The position numbers and the translations under genes are program-made. Positions 9,306-18,375 of a stretch of 64,000 bases of DNA are shown one piece after another. This DNA comes from Streptomyces caniferus. GTDB taxonomy: Bacteria; Actinomycetota; Actinomycetes; Streptomycetales; Streptomycetaceae. Location of the stretch: assembly GCF_009811555.1 (NCBI RefSeq), contig NZ_BLIN01000002.1, positions 1,116,001 through 1,180,000 of the forward strand, read 5' to 3'. Every line of letters starts with the position of its first letter. Position 1 is the first letter of the stretch. The notes under the pieces were generated by a model. It had not been told where the DNA came from. It made no database searches and saw nothing but the letters and a program-made list of their open reading frames with translations.

Positions 9306-9354
9306 CACCGCGCGGCCGTCGCCCTCCGCCGAGGAGTGCGATGACCGCGCGGTG
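9306..9354. terminator. Hairpin between convergent NlpC/P60 and membrane-protein genes
   Basis: CACCGCGCGG (9306-9315) pairs perfectly with CCGCGCGGTG (9345-9354). It is the only strong stem in the 149-bp gap and probably terminates both convergent genes. Confidence 0.5.
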
Positions 9355-9415
9355 TGCCGTGGAGGGACCTTGCCGTGGGCGCCCGGAGCCCTGTTCCCGG
9401 CGCCCGCCGCCGCGC

Positions 9416-9769
9416 TCAGGTCCAGAGCACGGCGATGAAGATGTTGGCCACCGTCAGCGCACCGACCGCGCCGAAGAGCGGCTTGGCGACCTTCTCCTCG
9501 TCCCGCTGGACGTAGACCAGCGCCAGGATGACCACCAGCACGGCCATCTTGATGCCGAGCTTGACGGTGTTGAGGCTGTGACCCTCGGCCTGGTTGAGGC
9601 CGACCAGCACGATGCCGGTGACCAGCATCGTCAGCGCGCCGTGCAGCATCGCCGGCACGAAGCGGGCGGTGCCCGCGCTCATCGCCTTCATCTGGGTGAG
9701 GAAGCCGCCCAGCAGCGAGGCGATGCCGATGATGTGCAGGGCGACGAAGAGATTGATTACTACGTCCAT
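9416..9769 (-). CDS. Small integral membrane protein, four helices
   Basis: This 117-residue protein is almost entirely hydrophobic. Four helices can be drawn: VVINLFVALHIIGIASLLGG, VPAMLHGALTMLVTGIVLVG, LGIKMAVLVVILALVYV and GALTVANIFIAVLW. The start ATG at 9769 has no clear ribosome binding site, so the transcript may be leaderless; an upstream in-frame ATG 30 bases away also lacks one. It sits between the two NlpC/P60 genes on the other strand. I recognise it as a conserved actinobacterial membrane protein without known function. Confidence 0.78.
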   Translation of the reverse strand: MDVVINLFVALHIIGIASLLGGFLTQMKAMSAGTARFVPAMLHGALTMLVTGIVLVGLNQAEGHSLNTVKLGIKMAVLVVILALVYVQRDEEKVAKPLFGAVGALTVANIFIAVLWT

Positions 9770-10032
9770 AGTGTCGGATCGTAGCCGCCGCATAGCACGG
9801 CGCTTCGGGCAGGGCGCCCACAATCGCCGCTTCGGTCAGGCCGGGCCCGGTCCCGGCCGGGTGGCCGCGGCGCCACGGTCACCCGCGCACCGACCACGGT
9901 CGAAAGCGAACAATCCCGGGCAAGCGCACTCATCGCCGCGACCCACAGGCTTAGCGTCCTCCTCCAGGCGGTCGACTCCCCGCCCTCGCCGGCCTCCCAC
10001 CGGCGTCCTGTCGGCCGCCCCGCCGAGAGGTG

Positions 10033-10069
10033 CGGCGGCGGTCCGTTCCCTCGTTACGGACCGCCGCCG
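10033..10069 (+). promoter_or_regulatory. Perfect 14-bp hairpin in the leader of the second NlpC/P60 gene
   Basis: CGGCGGCGGTCCGT (10033-10046) and its exact complement at 10056-10069 flank a nine-base loop, 24 bases before the GTG start. No c-di-AMP riboswitch motif occurs upstream of this paralog. The hairpin could be an attenuator, an mRNA-stabilising structure, or a protein-binding palindrome. Confidence 0.6.
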
Positions 10070-10093
10070 GGCCCACGGCTCGAAGGGAAGGAA

Positions 10094-11230
10094 GTGACGG
10101 CCACCGTGGCCTCGCACCGCAAGCCCCGGCAGCATCCGCTCGCCGCGCTCACCGGCGGCTCACGCAGCGCACGCACCGCCCGTACGGCCGCCACCCTGGC
10201 CCTGGCCGGCGCGGCCACCGCCACCGGCTTCGACGGCACCGGCCAGGCCGCGCCCCAGCTCACCCCCGCCCAGGTCAAGGAGCGGGTCCACGCGCTGTAC
10301 CAGGAGGCAGAGGTGGCCACGCAGAGCTACGACGGCGCGAAGGAAGCCGCCGACACCGCACGCGAGGAGCTGAGCCGCCTGCAGGACGAGGCCGCCCGCA
10401 GGACCACGGAACTGAACGCCGCCCGCTCCGAGCTGGGCACCATGGCCGCGAGCCAGTACCGCTCCGGCGGCGTCGACCCGACCGTACGGCTGCTGCTGTC
10501 CGCGGACCCGCAGCGCTATCTGGACGGTGCCGCAGTCCTGGAGCGTGCGGACAGCCACCAGGCGACCGCGGTGGCCGGCTATGCGCGCCGGCTCGGCAGC
10601 GTACGGCAGGTCCAGCAGCGCGCCGAGGACACCGCACACCGGCTGGCGGAGACCGAGGCGGCGCTGAAGAAGCACCGCGTCACCATCGTCCACAAGCTGG
10701 GCGCCGCCGAGCAGTTGCTGAACCGCCTGACCGCGGAGCAGCGGCAGCGGATGGCGGGCCGAAGCGGCGCGCACGGCGCCGGCGAGCGCCGCGCGGACCG
10801 CGGAACGGGGCGCGGGGACGGCCTCCCCGACGGGGCCCGCACCGGCGCGGGAGCCGCCGCGGCGGCGGCGCAGGCCCCCGACTCCCGTGCCGCGCGGGCC
10901 GTCGCCTTCGCCTACGCCGCCCTCGGCAAGCCGTACGTCTGGGGCGCGACGGGCCCCTCCGCGTACGACTGCTCGGGGCTGACCCAGGCCGCCTGGAGGT
11001 CGGGCGGGGTGTCGCTGCCCCGTACGACCTACACCCAGATCAGCTCGGGACCGCGTATCGACAGGTCCCGACTCGCCCCCGGTGACCTGGTGTTCTTCTA
11101 CTCCGGCATCAGCCATGTGGGGATCTACATCGGGGACGGCAAGATGATCCACGCGCCGCACCCGGGGGCGCCGGTACGGATCGCGCCGATCGACCAGATG
11201 CCGTTCGCGGCGGCGACCCGGCCTGCCTAG
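10094..11230 (+). CDS. Secreted NlpC/P60 endopeptidase, second paralog
   Basis: This 378-residue protein is a paralog of the hydrolase at 8115, with the same order: basic signal peptide (ASHRKPRQHP, then a hydrophobic Ala/Gly stretch ending near GQAA), coiled coil (about 60-220), Gly/Ala linker, NlpC/P60 domain. The active-site Cys is in YDCSGLTQAAW and the His in ISHVGIYIGDGKMIH. The GTG at 10094 follows AAGGGAAGGA. The catalytic domain is the best conserved part between the paralogs, and the linkers differ. Its last base pairs overlap the stop codon of the convergent esterase (shared ctag). Role: peptidoglycan stem-peptide cleavage outside the membrane. Confidence 0.92.
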   Translation: MTATVASHRKPRQHPLAALTGGSRSARTARTAATLALAGAATATGFDGTGQAAPQLTPAQVKERVHALYQEAEVATQSYDGAKEAADTAREELSRLQDEAARRTTELNAARSELGTMAASQYRSGGVDPTVRLLLSADPQRYLDGAAVLERADSHQATAVAGYARRLGSVRQVQQRAEDTAHRLAETEAALKKHRVTIVHKLGAAEQLLNRLTAEQRQRMAGRSGAHGAGERRADRGTGRGDGLPDGARTGAGAAAAAAQAPDSRAARAVAFAYAALGKPYVWGATGPSAYDCSGLTQAAWRSGGVSLPRTTYTQISSGPRIDRSRLAPGDLVFFYSGISHVGIYIGDGKMIHAPHPGAPVRIAPIDQMPFAAATRPA

Positions 11231-12381
11231 CTGCCGCGCCGGTCGCTCAGGCCCTGAGGCTCAGCCCTGAGCTGGGTCCCCAGCCACTGGAAGACCTGGG
11301 GCACCTGCTGCTTCCACACCGCCGTGGTGTGGCCGCCGGCGCCCGAGATCTGCTGGACGTTCACCGTCGTCGGGAACCGCGCCAGCTGCCGCAGGCCGAG
11401 ACCGGCCTGGTAGCCGTCGCCCGCCGCGCCCGTCACGTACAGGGCCGTGCGCGGCGGCCGCCCCGTCGCGTTGGCGGACTTCAGGATGTGCATCGGGTTG
11501 GACTCGATGCGCAGCTTGGGGTCCTTGCCGGCCAGGGAGTCGCGTTCGAGGGCCGGGTCGTTGTAGCCGGACAGGGAGACCGCGGCGCGGTAGCGGTCCG
11601 GGTGGGACAGGGCGAGCTTGGTGGCGCAGTGGGCGCCCGCCGAGTAGCCGGCCAGGGCCCAGGCGTCCGGCTTGTCGCCCGCCCGGAAGTTGTCGACGAT
11701 CATCTTGCGGACGTCGACGGTCAGCCAGCTGTCGGCGTTGACCTTCCCGGGGAGGTTGACGCAGCCGGTGTCCGCGCCGGGCAGGAGGTTGGTACGCGGC
11801 GCCACCAGGATGACCGGCCTGATCTGGCCGCGCTGCATCAGCGGCTGGAGCTGCTCGGCCACCCGCAGCGACCCCATCCAGGACTTCGCCGACCCCGGGT
11901 AGCCGGGCAGCAGCTCGACCACCGGGAACCTCTTGTTCCGGTAGGCCGGGTCGTTGTACTGCGGCGGCAGCCATACGTACACCTCGCCCGCCACGCCCGA
12001 GATCCGGCCCCTGAGGTCGGTCATCTGGACGCCCGGGCCCACCTGGGGGTCGTCGGCCGGGCGGAAACGCTGGAGCTGCTTGGGCTCGTTCTTGATCTGC
12101 TGCCCGCCCATGCCGTCGGGGCCGAGGTCCCGGGCCGCCTCGACATGGCTGCCGGTGCCGAGCAGGTCGTCCCAGGTGTCGTAGAGATTATTGGCGTTGT
12201 TGACCAGAACGAAGACCACGGTGATGGCCGTGACCTGGGCGAACAGCAGCATCAGCAGCCGGGCGAGGCTGCGCAGCAGGGGCGGCCCGGCTATTCGGCC
12301 CCACAGGGCGAGCGGCAGGACGAAGGCAACGATCAACAGCGTGACCGAGGTGAGGAAGAAGGGCGTGCCCGTCAGGCTCAT
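11227..12381 (-). CDS. Membrane-anchored esterase of the antigen-85/esterase-D fold
   Basis: This is a 384-residue protein. Two N-terminal transmembrane segments (about 8-28 and 38-60) precede an extracellular alpha/beta hydrolase domain. Features of the putative-esterase family are visible: VVELLPGYPG (oxyanion side), GYSAGAHCA with the nucleophile Ser (about residue 243), and a late His in SGAGGHTTAVW. Ag85-like enzymes in mycobacteria transfer mycolates; streptomycetes lack mycolates, so the substrate is unknown. The stop codon overlaps that of the convergent NlpC/P60 gene, leaving no room for a terminator. Confidence 0.85.
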   Translation of the reverse strand: MSLTGTPFFLTSVTLLIVAFVLPLALWGRIAGPPLLRSLARLLMLLFAQVTAITVVFVLVNNANNLYDTWDDLLGTGSHVEAARDLGPDGMGGQQIKNEPKQLQRFRPADDPQVGPGVQMTDLRGRISGVAGEVYVWLPPQYNDPAYRNKRFPVVELLPGYPGSAKSWMGSLRVAEQLQPLMQRGQIRPVILVAPRTNLLPGADTGCVNLPGKVNADSWLTVDVRKMIVDNFRAGDKPDAWALAGYSAGAHCATKLALSHPDRYRAAVSLSGYNDPALERDSLAGKDPKLRIESNPMHILKSANATGRPPRTALYVTGAAGDGYQAGLGLRQLARFPTTVNVQQISGAGGHTTAVWKQQVPQVFQWLGTQLRAEPQGLSDRRGS

Positions 12382-12567
12382 CGGGATCTCGCTTCCAGGA
12401 CAAACTACGCGAAGGACGTGGGGATGGTTCCGGCCCCGCCTCCGGCAGTGAGCCTCTCCGCGCCCTTAGATGGTGATCCGCGTGGTCCTGGTTGCCCGTC
12501 TTCAGCCGTTCTTTACGTTCCGCCCCGCGGCGGCCGTGTCATCCGGCCGCCGAACGGCGTGTGCAGG
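12382..12567. other. Short gap between esterase start and response-regulator stop
   Basis: This 186-bp stretch holds the esterase promoter region. No gene or strong palindrome is seen. Confidence 0.4.
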
Positions 12568-13371
12568 TCAGACCAGTCGCCGGGCGGCGGCCCAGCGGGT
12601 CAGCTCATGGCGGTTGGAGAGCTGGAGCTTGCGCAGCACCGCGGAGACGTGGGATTCCACGGTCTTCACGGAGATGAACAGCTGCTTGGCGATTTCCTTG
12701 TACGCATAGCCGCGGGCGATCAGCCGCAGGACCTCGCGCTCGCGCTGGGTGAGGCGGTCGAGGTCCTCGTCGACCGGCGGGGCGTCCGTCGAGGCGAAGG
12801 CGTCCAGAACGAAGCCGGCCAGCCGCGGGGAGAACACCGCATCGCCGTCGGACACCCGGAAGACCGCGTCCACCAGGTCCGTGCCGGTGATGGTCTTGGT
12901 GACATAGCCGCGGGCGCCGCCGCGGATGACCCCGATGACGTCCTCGGCCGCATCGGAGACGGAGAGCGCCAGGAAGCGGACCGGGCGCTCCGCGTCGCCC
13001 ATCATCGCGGCGCTGCGGCGCAGCACTTCGACCCCGCCGCCCCCGGGGAGGTGGACGTCCAGCAGGACGACCTCGGGGCGGGTGGCCGTGATGACCGTGA
13101 GCGCCTGGTCGACGTCGGCCGCCTCGCCGACCACCTCGACGCCGGTGCGCTCCGTCTCGCCGATCTCGGCCTGGACGCCCGTACGGAACATCCGGTGGTC
13201 GTCGACCAGCACGACCCGTACGGTCCGGCCCTCGGCCGCGCCGCCGGCCCTGCCCTGCTGTGCGCCCTCGCTGCTCATGTCTTCCGCCCGTCCCTCGATG
13301 TCTGCCCCGCCATCATCGCGTGCTCCGGCCCGCGGTGTCGCCACCGGCTGCCGCCCGTCCGGCCCGGTCAT
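12568..13371 (-). CDS. LuxR/NarL-type response regulator
   Basis: This is a 267-residue two-component regulator. The receiver domain starts at VRVVLVDDHRMF (Asp pocket DD), with the phosphoacceptor Asp in VVLLDVHLPG, the conserved Ser/Thr in LALSVSD and Lys in YVTKTITG. The C-terminal LuxR helix-turn-helix is LTQREREVLRLIARGYAYKEIAKQLFISVKTVESH. The ATG at 13371 overlaps the kinase stop as ATGA, so the two are translationally coupled. An alternative start at 13278 (MSSEG) has its own GGAAG and would drop a 31-residue low-complexity leader. It is probably autoregulatory through the palindrome at 14703. Confidence 0.93.
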   Translation of the reverse strand: MTGPDGRQPVATPRAGARDDGGADIEGRAEDMSSEGAQQGRAGGAAEGRTVRVVLVDDHRMFRTGVQAEIGETERTGVEVVGEAADVDQALTVITATRPEVVLLDVHLPGGGGVEVLRRSAAMMGDAERPVRFLALSVSDAAEDVIGVIRGGARGYVTKTITGTDLVDAVFRVSDGDAVFSPRLAGFVLDAFASTDAPPVDEDLDRLTQREREVLRLIARGYAYKEIAKQLFISVKTVESHVSAVLRKLQLSNRHELTRWAAARRLV

Positions 13372-14666
13372 GCGCCGCTCTCCGTCGCCGGGCGCTGCAT
13401 CTCCAGCTCGACGACCGTGCCCCCCTCGGGGGCGGAACGCAGCCGGGCCGTGCCGCCGTTGCGCTCCATCCGGCCGATGATGGACTCCCGTACGCCCATC
13501 CGGTCCTCGGGGACCGCGTCCAGGTCGAACCCGGGGCCGCGGTCGCGCACCGAGACGAAGACCGTACGACCCTCGACCTCGGCGTAGACCTGCACCGCGC
13601 CGCCCTCGCCACCGTACTTGGCGGCGTTGACCATCGCCTCGCGTGCGGCCTGTATCTGGGCGCCCAGCGCCTCGTCCAGCGGGCAGTCGCCGACGATCAC
13701 GACTTCGATGGGGACGCCGTGGTGGTCCTCCACCTCGGCAGCGGACGCGCGGACCGCCTCCGCCAGGGTGGCCGGTTCCTCGTCCTCCTCCTTGCCGCGG
13801 CCCTCGGGCTTGTAGAGCCAGGCGCGCAACTCCCGTTCCTGGGCGCGGGCCAGCCGCGCCACCTCCCTGGGTTCCTCGGCGTTGCGCTGGATCAGGGTGA
13901 GGGTGTGCAGCACGGAGTCATGGACATGGGCGGCCACTTCGGCGCGTTCCTGGGCGCGGATGCGCATCAGCCGTTCCTCGGAGAGGTCCTGGGTGATCCG
14001 CACGAGATAGGGGCCCGCCAGCAGCGCGATGCCGACGACGACCGCGAGCGAGGCCTGCAGCACCGAGCCGAGATGGCGCACCGACCCCTGCAGCACGACG
14101 ATGCCGGTCACCCCGACGCCGACCAGCAGCACACCGGCCGCGCCCCGCAGCATCGGCAGCACGCCCTTGCGGCGGCCGAGCTCCAGCCATTGCGCACGGC
14201 GGGAGTCGTCGGCCTGGCGCCACACCAGGGCGACACCGGCGCCGATCAGCAGCACCGGCCAGACATAGCCCTTGGCCTGGCCCAGCTGGAAGCGGGAGGC
14301 GATGATCGCGGCGCCGATGAGCAGCGCGATCAGCGCGAAGACCTGGCCCTTGTCGGGCTTGTGCCGCCGCAGCAGCCGCTTCCCGCCGGCCATGGCGGGG
14401 TGGCGGTGGTCCACGCCGCCGACACCCAGGGGAACGAAGAACCAGAAAGCGGCGTACAGCAGCGCGCCCATGCCGTCGGCCAGGAAGAGGGCGACGAACA
14501 CGATCCGCACCCAGGAGACCGGCAGCCCGAGATGCCCCGCCAGGCCGCGCGCGACACCACCGAGCAGCCGCCCGTCGGCGCTGCGGTACAGCTTGCGCAC
14601 GGGCGGTTCGTCGGGGTCCGGTGCCGGGGCGTAGTGCGACTCGGCGCGGGGCGGAGCGGTGGTCAT
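13368..14666 (-). CDS. PspC-domain sensor histidine kinase
   Basis: This 432-residue membrane kinase is paired with the downstream response regulator. The N-terminus carries a PspC domain (LYRSADGRLLGGVARGLAGH, then a helix through FVALFLADGMGALLYAAFWFFVPL). Three or four more transmembrane helices follow (about 110-225), then a HisKA_3-type dimerisation helix with the phosphoacceptor in AAHVHDSVLHTL, and an ATPase domain (REAMVNAAKYGG; DRGPGFDLDAV; MGVRESIIGRM). Kinases of this type in actinobacteria sense envelope stress. I start at the ATG at 14666 (MTTAPP), five codons inside the longest frame, since neither start has a strong ribosome binding site. The neighbouring STPK and second PspC protein suggest one envelope-signalling locus. 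Confidence 0.92.
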   Translation of the reverse strand: MTTAPPRAESHYAPAPDPDEPPVRKLYRSADGRLLGGVARGLAGHLGLPVSWVRIVFVALFLADGMGALLYAAFWFFVPLGVGGVDHRHPAMAGGKRLLRRHKPDKGQVFALIALLIGAAIIASRFQLGQAKGYVWPVLLIGAGVALVWRQADDSRRAQWLELGRRKGVLPMLRGAAGVLLVGVGVTGIVVLQGSVRHLGSVLQASLAVVVGIALLAGPYLVRITQDLSEERLMRIRAQERAEVAAHVHDSVLHTLTLIQRNAEEPREVARLARAQERELRAWLYKPEGRGKEEDEEPATLAEAVRASAAEVEDHHGVPIEVVIVGDCPLDEALGAQIQAAREAMVNAAKYGGEGGAVQVYAEVEGRTVFVSVRDRGPGFDLDAVPEDRMGVRESIIGRMERNGGTARLRSAPEGGTVVELEMQRPATESGA

Positions 14667-14702
14667 GTCCCCGATCGTCACACGACGCGGGGGCCCGGGA
14701 CA

Positions 14703-14718
14703 TCAGGGTCGACCCTGA
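14703..14718 (-). promoter_or_regulatory. Perfect 16-bp palindrome upstream of the PspC kinase operon
   Basis: TCAGGGTCGACCCTGA is self-complementary over all 16 bases and lies 37 bases before the kinase start, in the place expected for an autoregulatory site. A half-site (CCCTGA) recurs at 14725-14730. No other gene starts here, because the Ser/Thr kinase gene ends on the far side. Confidence 0.6.
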
Positions 14719-14827
14719 GGCCGTCCCTGACGTTTCGGGGTCCGGCCCGGGACGGGCCGGAGGCGACCGCTCCGCGACGGCGCGCGGCGGCTTCCCGCCG
14801 CTCCCGCCCGCGGCTCCGCCCGCCGCC

Positions 14828-16669
14828 TCAGCTCTGCGGGCCGGTCCTGCGGAAGCCGTCCTTGATCACCGAGAAGACCTTCTCGTATTTCGCCCAGTCG
14901 GCGTCCGGCGCGGAGACGTAGAGCGCGTATTCCTTGCCGCCCTCACGACCGAACCCGAGGTCGATCCCCCGGAATTTGCGGGCCCGTCCAGTGAAGTTGA
15001 ACTCCCAGATCGCGGCGGGATCGCCCTGGAAGATCGTCGGCTGCAGCCGCAGCCGCGTGTAGACGGGGTAGATCTTCTTGAACTCCACCTCGACGTCCTT
15101 GAAGTGCTGCACCTGATCGGGCGAGGAGAAGTCCAGAACGCTCAGGGTCAGCTGGGCGCGCTCGGTGTCCGTCGCCTCGCTGGCCCCCGAGGCGTAGATG
15201 ATCTGCCGGCCGCCGTCCCTGACGATGCGCCTCCACCCCTCGGGTACCGGGATATTCACGCCGAGCGCGGACTCCTTTGCCGTCCGGTAGCCGTCGGGGA
15301 GGGGCGGCGGCGGTCCGATGCTGTGGGCCGGGACGCTGGGAACGCCCGTGTCGCCCTTGTCGGAGGTCGTCTGGGGGACGGCGGAGGCGCTGCGGTGCAT
15401 CAGGTACCAGGCCGAACCCGCACCGCCACCGGCGAACAGCACCCCGGCGACACTCCAGACCACGACCCGGGCAGCACGCCGCCTGCGGGGGGCCTTGCCG
15501 CCGGACAGCGCTTCGGTACGGCCCCTGTCGGCCCGCCCGCCACCGGCCCCGTCCTGGAGAGACATGGGTCCGGTCACGGCACCACCGATGTCCGCACCCG
15601 TGCCGGTGCCCGTGCCACTGCCCGTACCCGTGCCGGTGCTCGCAAACGCCCCGGCACCGGTCCCGGTGCCCGTCCCGGTACGGTCCGGCGCGGCTGCCGT
15701 CCCGCCCGCCTGCGGCACCGCACACGTCGGCGCCTCGGCCTGCCCGTTCGTGTCGGTCGATGCCGGGTCGCCGCGTCCGACCGTGCCCAGCGCCAGCGTC
15801 GGCCGGCCGAGCTGCGCCGTCTCCGCCTCGGCCTCGGCGGCCCGCAGCGCCTGCTCGACGACCTCGGCCGTCGGGCGCTCGGCCGGCTCCTTGGCGAGCA
15901 GCGCCTCGATCAGCGGGCTCAGCGACCCGGCGTTGCGCGGCGCCTCCAGCGGGTCCATGGCGATCGCGTACGCCGTCTCGACCGCGGTGTCCTTCCGGAA
16001 CGGGGGCCGCCCCTCCACCGCTTGATAGAGCGTCGCGCCCAGCGCCCACAGGTCGGAGGCGGGACCCGGGCTGCCGCTCCTGACCCGCTCGGGCGCCAAG
16101 TAGTCGATGGAGCCGACCAGCTCGCCCGTCTTGGTGAGCGTGGAGGTACCGGTGGCGACCGCGATGCCGAAGTCGGTGAGCACGACCCGGCCGTCCTCAC
16201 CGAGCAGCACGTTGCCCGGCTTGACGTCACGGTGCAGCACACCGGCGGAGTGTGCGGCACGCAGCGCCGCCACCATGCCGCGCCCGATCCGGGCGGCCTC
16301 GCGCGGCGTGACCGAACTGTCCTGCCGCGCGGCTTCCTTGATGAGATCCCCGAGCGTCGTCGAGGGGACGTACTCCATGACGATGCACGGCATCCCGGCG
16401 TCGTCCACGACGTCGTGCACCCCCACCACATTGGGGTGGTTGATGCGCGCCGCGGCCTGCGCCTCACGGGTGGTGCGCTCATAGCGCCTCGCCAGTTCGT
16501 CCGCATCGAGATACGGCGCCACATGCAAACGCTTGACCGCGACCTGACGCCCGAGGACTTCGTCCCGGGCCCGCCAGACGGTGCCCATACCGCCCTGGCC
16601 TATCCGCTCAACCAGGCGATATCGCCCGGCGACCAGTCGCCCCTCGTCCACCGACGCCGCCTCCGTCAC
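14828..16669 (-). CDS. Membrane Ser/Thr protein kinase
   Basis: This 613-residue eukaryotic-type kinase starts at GTG 16669 behind GGAGGGG. Kinase motifs are GRYRLVERIGQGGMGTV (P-loop), VAVKRL (Lys), LHRDVKPGNVLL (catalytic loop), LTDFGIA (DFG), and SIDYLAPER (P+1). After about residue 270 come a linker with strings of Thr-Gly, Pro and Ala residues, a basic stretch, one transmembrane helix (about 410-428), and an extracellular domain of ~170 residues without PASTA repeats. The extracellular part (PEGWRRIV ... AAIWEFNF) resembles the ectodomain of the kinase at 33159, so the two are paralogs. Targets are unknown. Confidence 0.93.
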   Translation of the reverse strand: MTEAASVDEGRLVAGRYRLVERIGQGGMGTVWRARDEVLGRQVAVKRLHVAPYLDADELARRYERTTREAQAAARINHPNVVGVHDVVDDAGMPCIVMEYVPSTTLGDLIKEAARQDSSVTPREAARIGRGMVAALRAAHSAGVLHRDVKPGNVLLGEDGRVVLTDFGIAVATGTSTLTKTGELVGSIDYLAPERVRSGSPGPASDLWALGATLYQAVEGRPPFRKDTAVETAYAIAMDPLEAPRNAGSLSPLIEALLAKEPAERPTAEVVEQALRAAEAEAETAQLGRPTLALGTVGRGDPASTDTNGQAEAPTCAVPQAGGTAAAPDRTGTGTGTGAGAFASTGTGTGSGTGTGTGADIGGAVTGPMSLQDGAGGGRADRGRTEALSGGKAPRRRRAARVVVWSVAGVLFAGGGAGSAWYLMHRSASAVPQTTSDKGDTGVPSVPAHSIGPPPPLPDGYRTAKESALGVNIPVPEGWRRIVRDGGRQIIYASGASEATDTERAQLTLSVLDFSSPDQVQHFKDVEVEFKKIYPVYTRLRLQPTIFQGDPAAIWEFNFTGRARKFRGIDLGFGREGGKEYALYVSAPDADWAKYEKVFSVIKDGFRRTGPQS

Positions 16670-16920
16670 CGCACGCCCCTCCGGAAACCCGTACGTATCC
16701 AGGGCGCAACGATAGTCGCCCGCGCCGGTGGAAGGCCCTCCCCCCACCGCCCGTCGGCACGTGTGTTCCGGGCGGGGCAGAAGGGAGCGAGGCATATGCG
16801 AACGCACGAGGGGTTTCGGGACCCCCCTGGGGCATATCGGGGGTGTCGTCGGAAAATCTCAGGGATCTGCCAGGGTTTCCACGGATGCCCCTCCGCCGCC
16901 ACCCAGGTCACCATGGGTCC
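16670..16920. other. Divergent promoter region between Ser/Thr kinase and PspC protein
   Basis: This 251-bp region contains promoters for both genes. A C/G-run-rich area with related blocks (ACCCCCCTGGGGCATAT, CGGGGGTGTCG) lies at 16822-16850, followed by an AT-richer patch (GGAAAATCTCAGGGATC) that could be the -10 area for the rightward gene. No full palindrome like that at 14703 is present. Confidence 0.45.
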
Positions 16921-18375
16921 ATGAACGAAGCAGCCCCCGTCGAGGAGTCGGCGCCCTCCGGCCCCACCCCGCCGCATGCCCCGCTGCGCCGCAGCCGGCG
17001 GCACAAGGTGATCGGCGGCGTGTGCGGCGGGCTGGGCCGCCAGTGGGATCTCGACCCGGTGATCTTCCGGATCGTGCTCGCCGTGCTCTCCGTCGGCGGT
17101 CTCGGCCTCATCGCCTACGGCTTCGCCTGGCTGCTCATCCCGCTCGACGGCCAGGAAGAGAACGAGGGCCGCAGGCTGCTCTCCGGCCGTGTCGAAGGCT
17201 CCGCGCTGACGGCCCTGCTCTTCGCGCTGGTCGGCTGCGGACTGTTCCTGACGACCCTCGCCAAGGGCAGCATGATGTCGTTCGCCATCATGCTGACGCT
17301 GACGGCGGCCGGTTCCGCTTACTGGTCGCGGCGGCGCAGGGAGGTCGAGACCAAGGGCCCGGAGTCGGTGGACGCCGCCACCGCCCAGGCCGTCGCCGAC
17401 GCACCGCCCGAGACCACGGCGCCCCCGGTGCCGACCAGCCCCTCCTGGTGGCGCAACCAGCGCTCCAAGGAGGCGGGCGGTCCGGGCTATCTGTGGGGAC
17501 CCGACAACACCCCGCTCCCGCTGGACATCACCTACCGCCCCGAACACGGCGCGCCGACGGCAACCGGCCGGTCTCGCACCTGCTCCGACGCCGGCGGCCC
17601 GCCCGGCCCGCCCCCGTACGGCACTCCCCCGGCCGGAGTGCCGCGCCCAACTCGCCGCAGCGGCCGTCCGATCGGCGGCTGGACGTTCCTGCTCGCGCTG
17701 CTCGTCGGCGCCGCCACCGCCCTCACCGTGTTCCGCCACGACGGCTTCGCCCCCTCCCTCCAGGCAGGGCTGGCAGGTGCGTTGGCCGTCTTCGGCCTGG
17801 GCCTCGTACTCAGCGCCTGGTTCGGACGGACGGGCGGCGGCACGGTGTTCATGGTGGTGCTGACGGCCGTTCTGCTGGCGGCCGCGACGGCGCTGCCCGA
17901 CAACCTCAGCACCGACTGGCGGAAGCACACCTGGGCCCCCACCACCCTCGCCGCCGTCCGGCCGCATTACGAGATCGGCTCGGGGGAAGGGACGCTGGAC
18001 CTCGCCGCCCTGCCCCTCAAGGGCGGCCGTACGGTCCACACCAGCGCGGAAGTCGGCTTCGGCCGCCTCCAGGTGACGCTGCCGCACGGTGTCACCACCC
18101 GCCTCCACATCTCGCTCGGCCTCGGCGACATCCAGCTGCCGGGCGAATCGCCGCACGACGTGGACCTCTCGGCGGGAGGCGAGAAGACCATCACGCTGCC
18201 CGCCGACGGCCTCAAGAAGGGCGAGAAGCCGCGCGGCTCACTGGAACTCGACCTCGACATCGGTGCGGGTCAGGTCGCCGTCGAGCGCGCGACACCGGCC
18301 TCCGCCCCGGACGCACCCACCCCGCCGACACCCGCCCGGCCGACCGCCCCGACCCCTGAGGGAGCCCCCGAGTGA
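16921..18375 (+). CDS. PspC-domain membrane protein with LiaF-like C-terminus
   Basis: This is a 484-residue membrane protein. The PspC domain comes early (RRHKVIGGVCGGLGRQWDLD ... FRIVLAVLSVGGLGLIAYGFAWLLIPL), followed by further transmembrane helices (about 95-130 and 255-320). A Pro/Gly-rich loop lies between them. The C-terminal ~130 residues are beta-rich and resemble the cell-wall-active-antibiotic response domain of LiaF (VGFGRLQVTLPHGV, LGLGDIQLPGES). In Firmicutes LiaF inhibits an envelope-stress kinase; here the adjacent PspC-type kinase is the obvious candidate partner (inference). The ATG at 16921 lacks a strong ribosome binding site. Its stop overlaps the next start. Confidence 0.85.
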   Translation: MNEAAPVEESAPSGPTPPHAPLRRSRRHKVIGGVCGGLGRQWDLDPVIFRIVLAVLSVGGLGLIAYGFAWLLIPLDGQEENEGRRLLSGRVEGSALTALLFALVGCGLFLTTLAKGSMMSFAIMLTLTAAGSAYWSRRRREVETKGPESVDAATAQAVADAPPETTAPPVPTSPSWWRNQRSKEAGGPGYLWGPDNTPLPLDITYRPEHGAPTATGRSRTCSDAGGPPGPPPYGTPPAGVPRPTRRSGRPIGGWTFLLALLVGAATALTVFRHDGFAPSLQAGLAGALAVFGLGLVLSAWFGRTGGGTVFMVVLTAVLLAAATALPDNLSTDWRKHTWAPTTLAAVRPHYEIGSGEGTLDLAALPLKGGRTVHTSAEVGFGRLQVTLPHGVTTRLHISLGLGDIQLPGESPHDVDLSAGGEKTITLPADGLKKGEKPRGSLELDLDIGAGQVAVERATPASAPDAPTPPTPARPTAPTPEGAPE

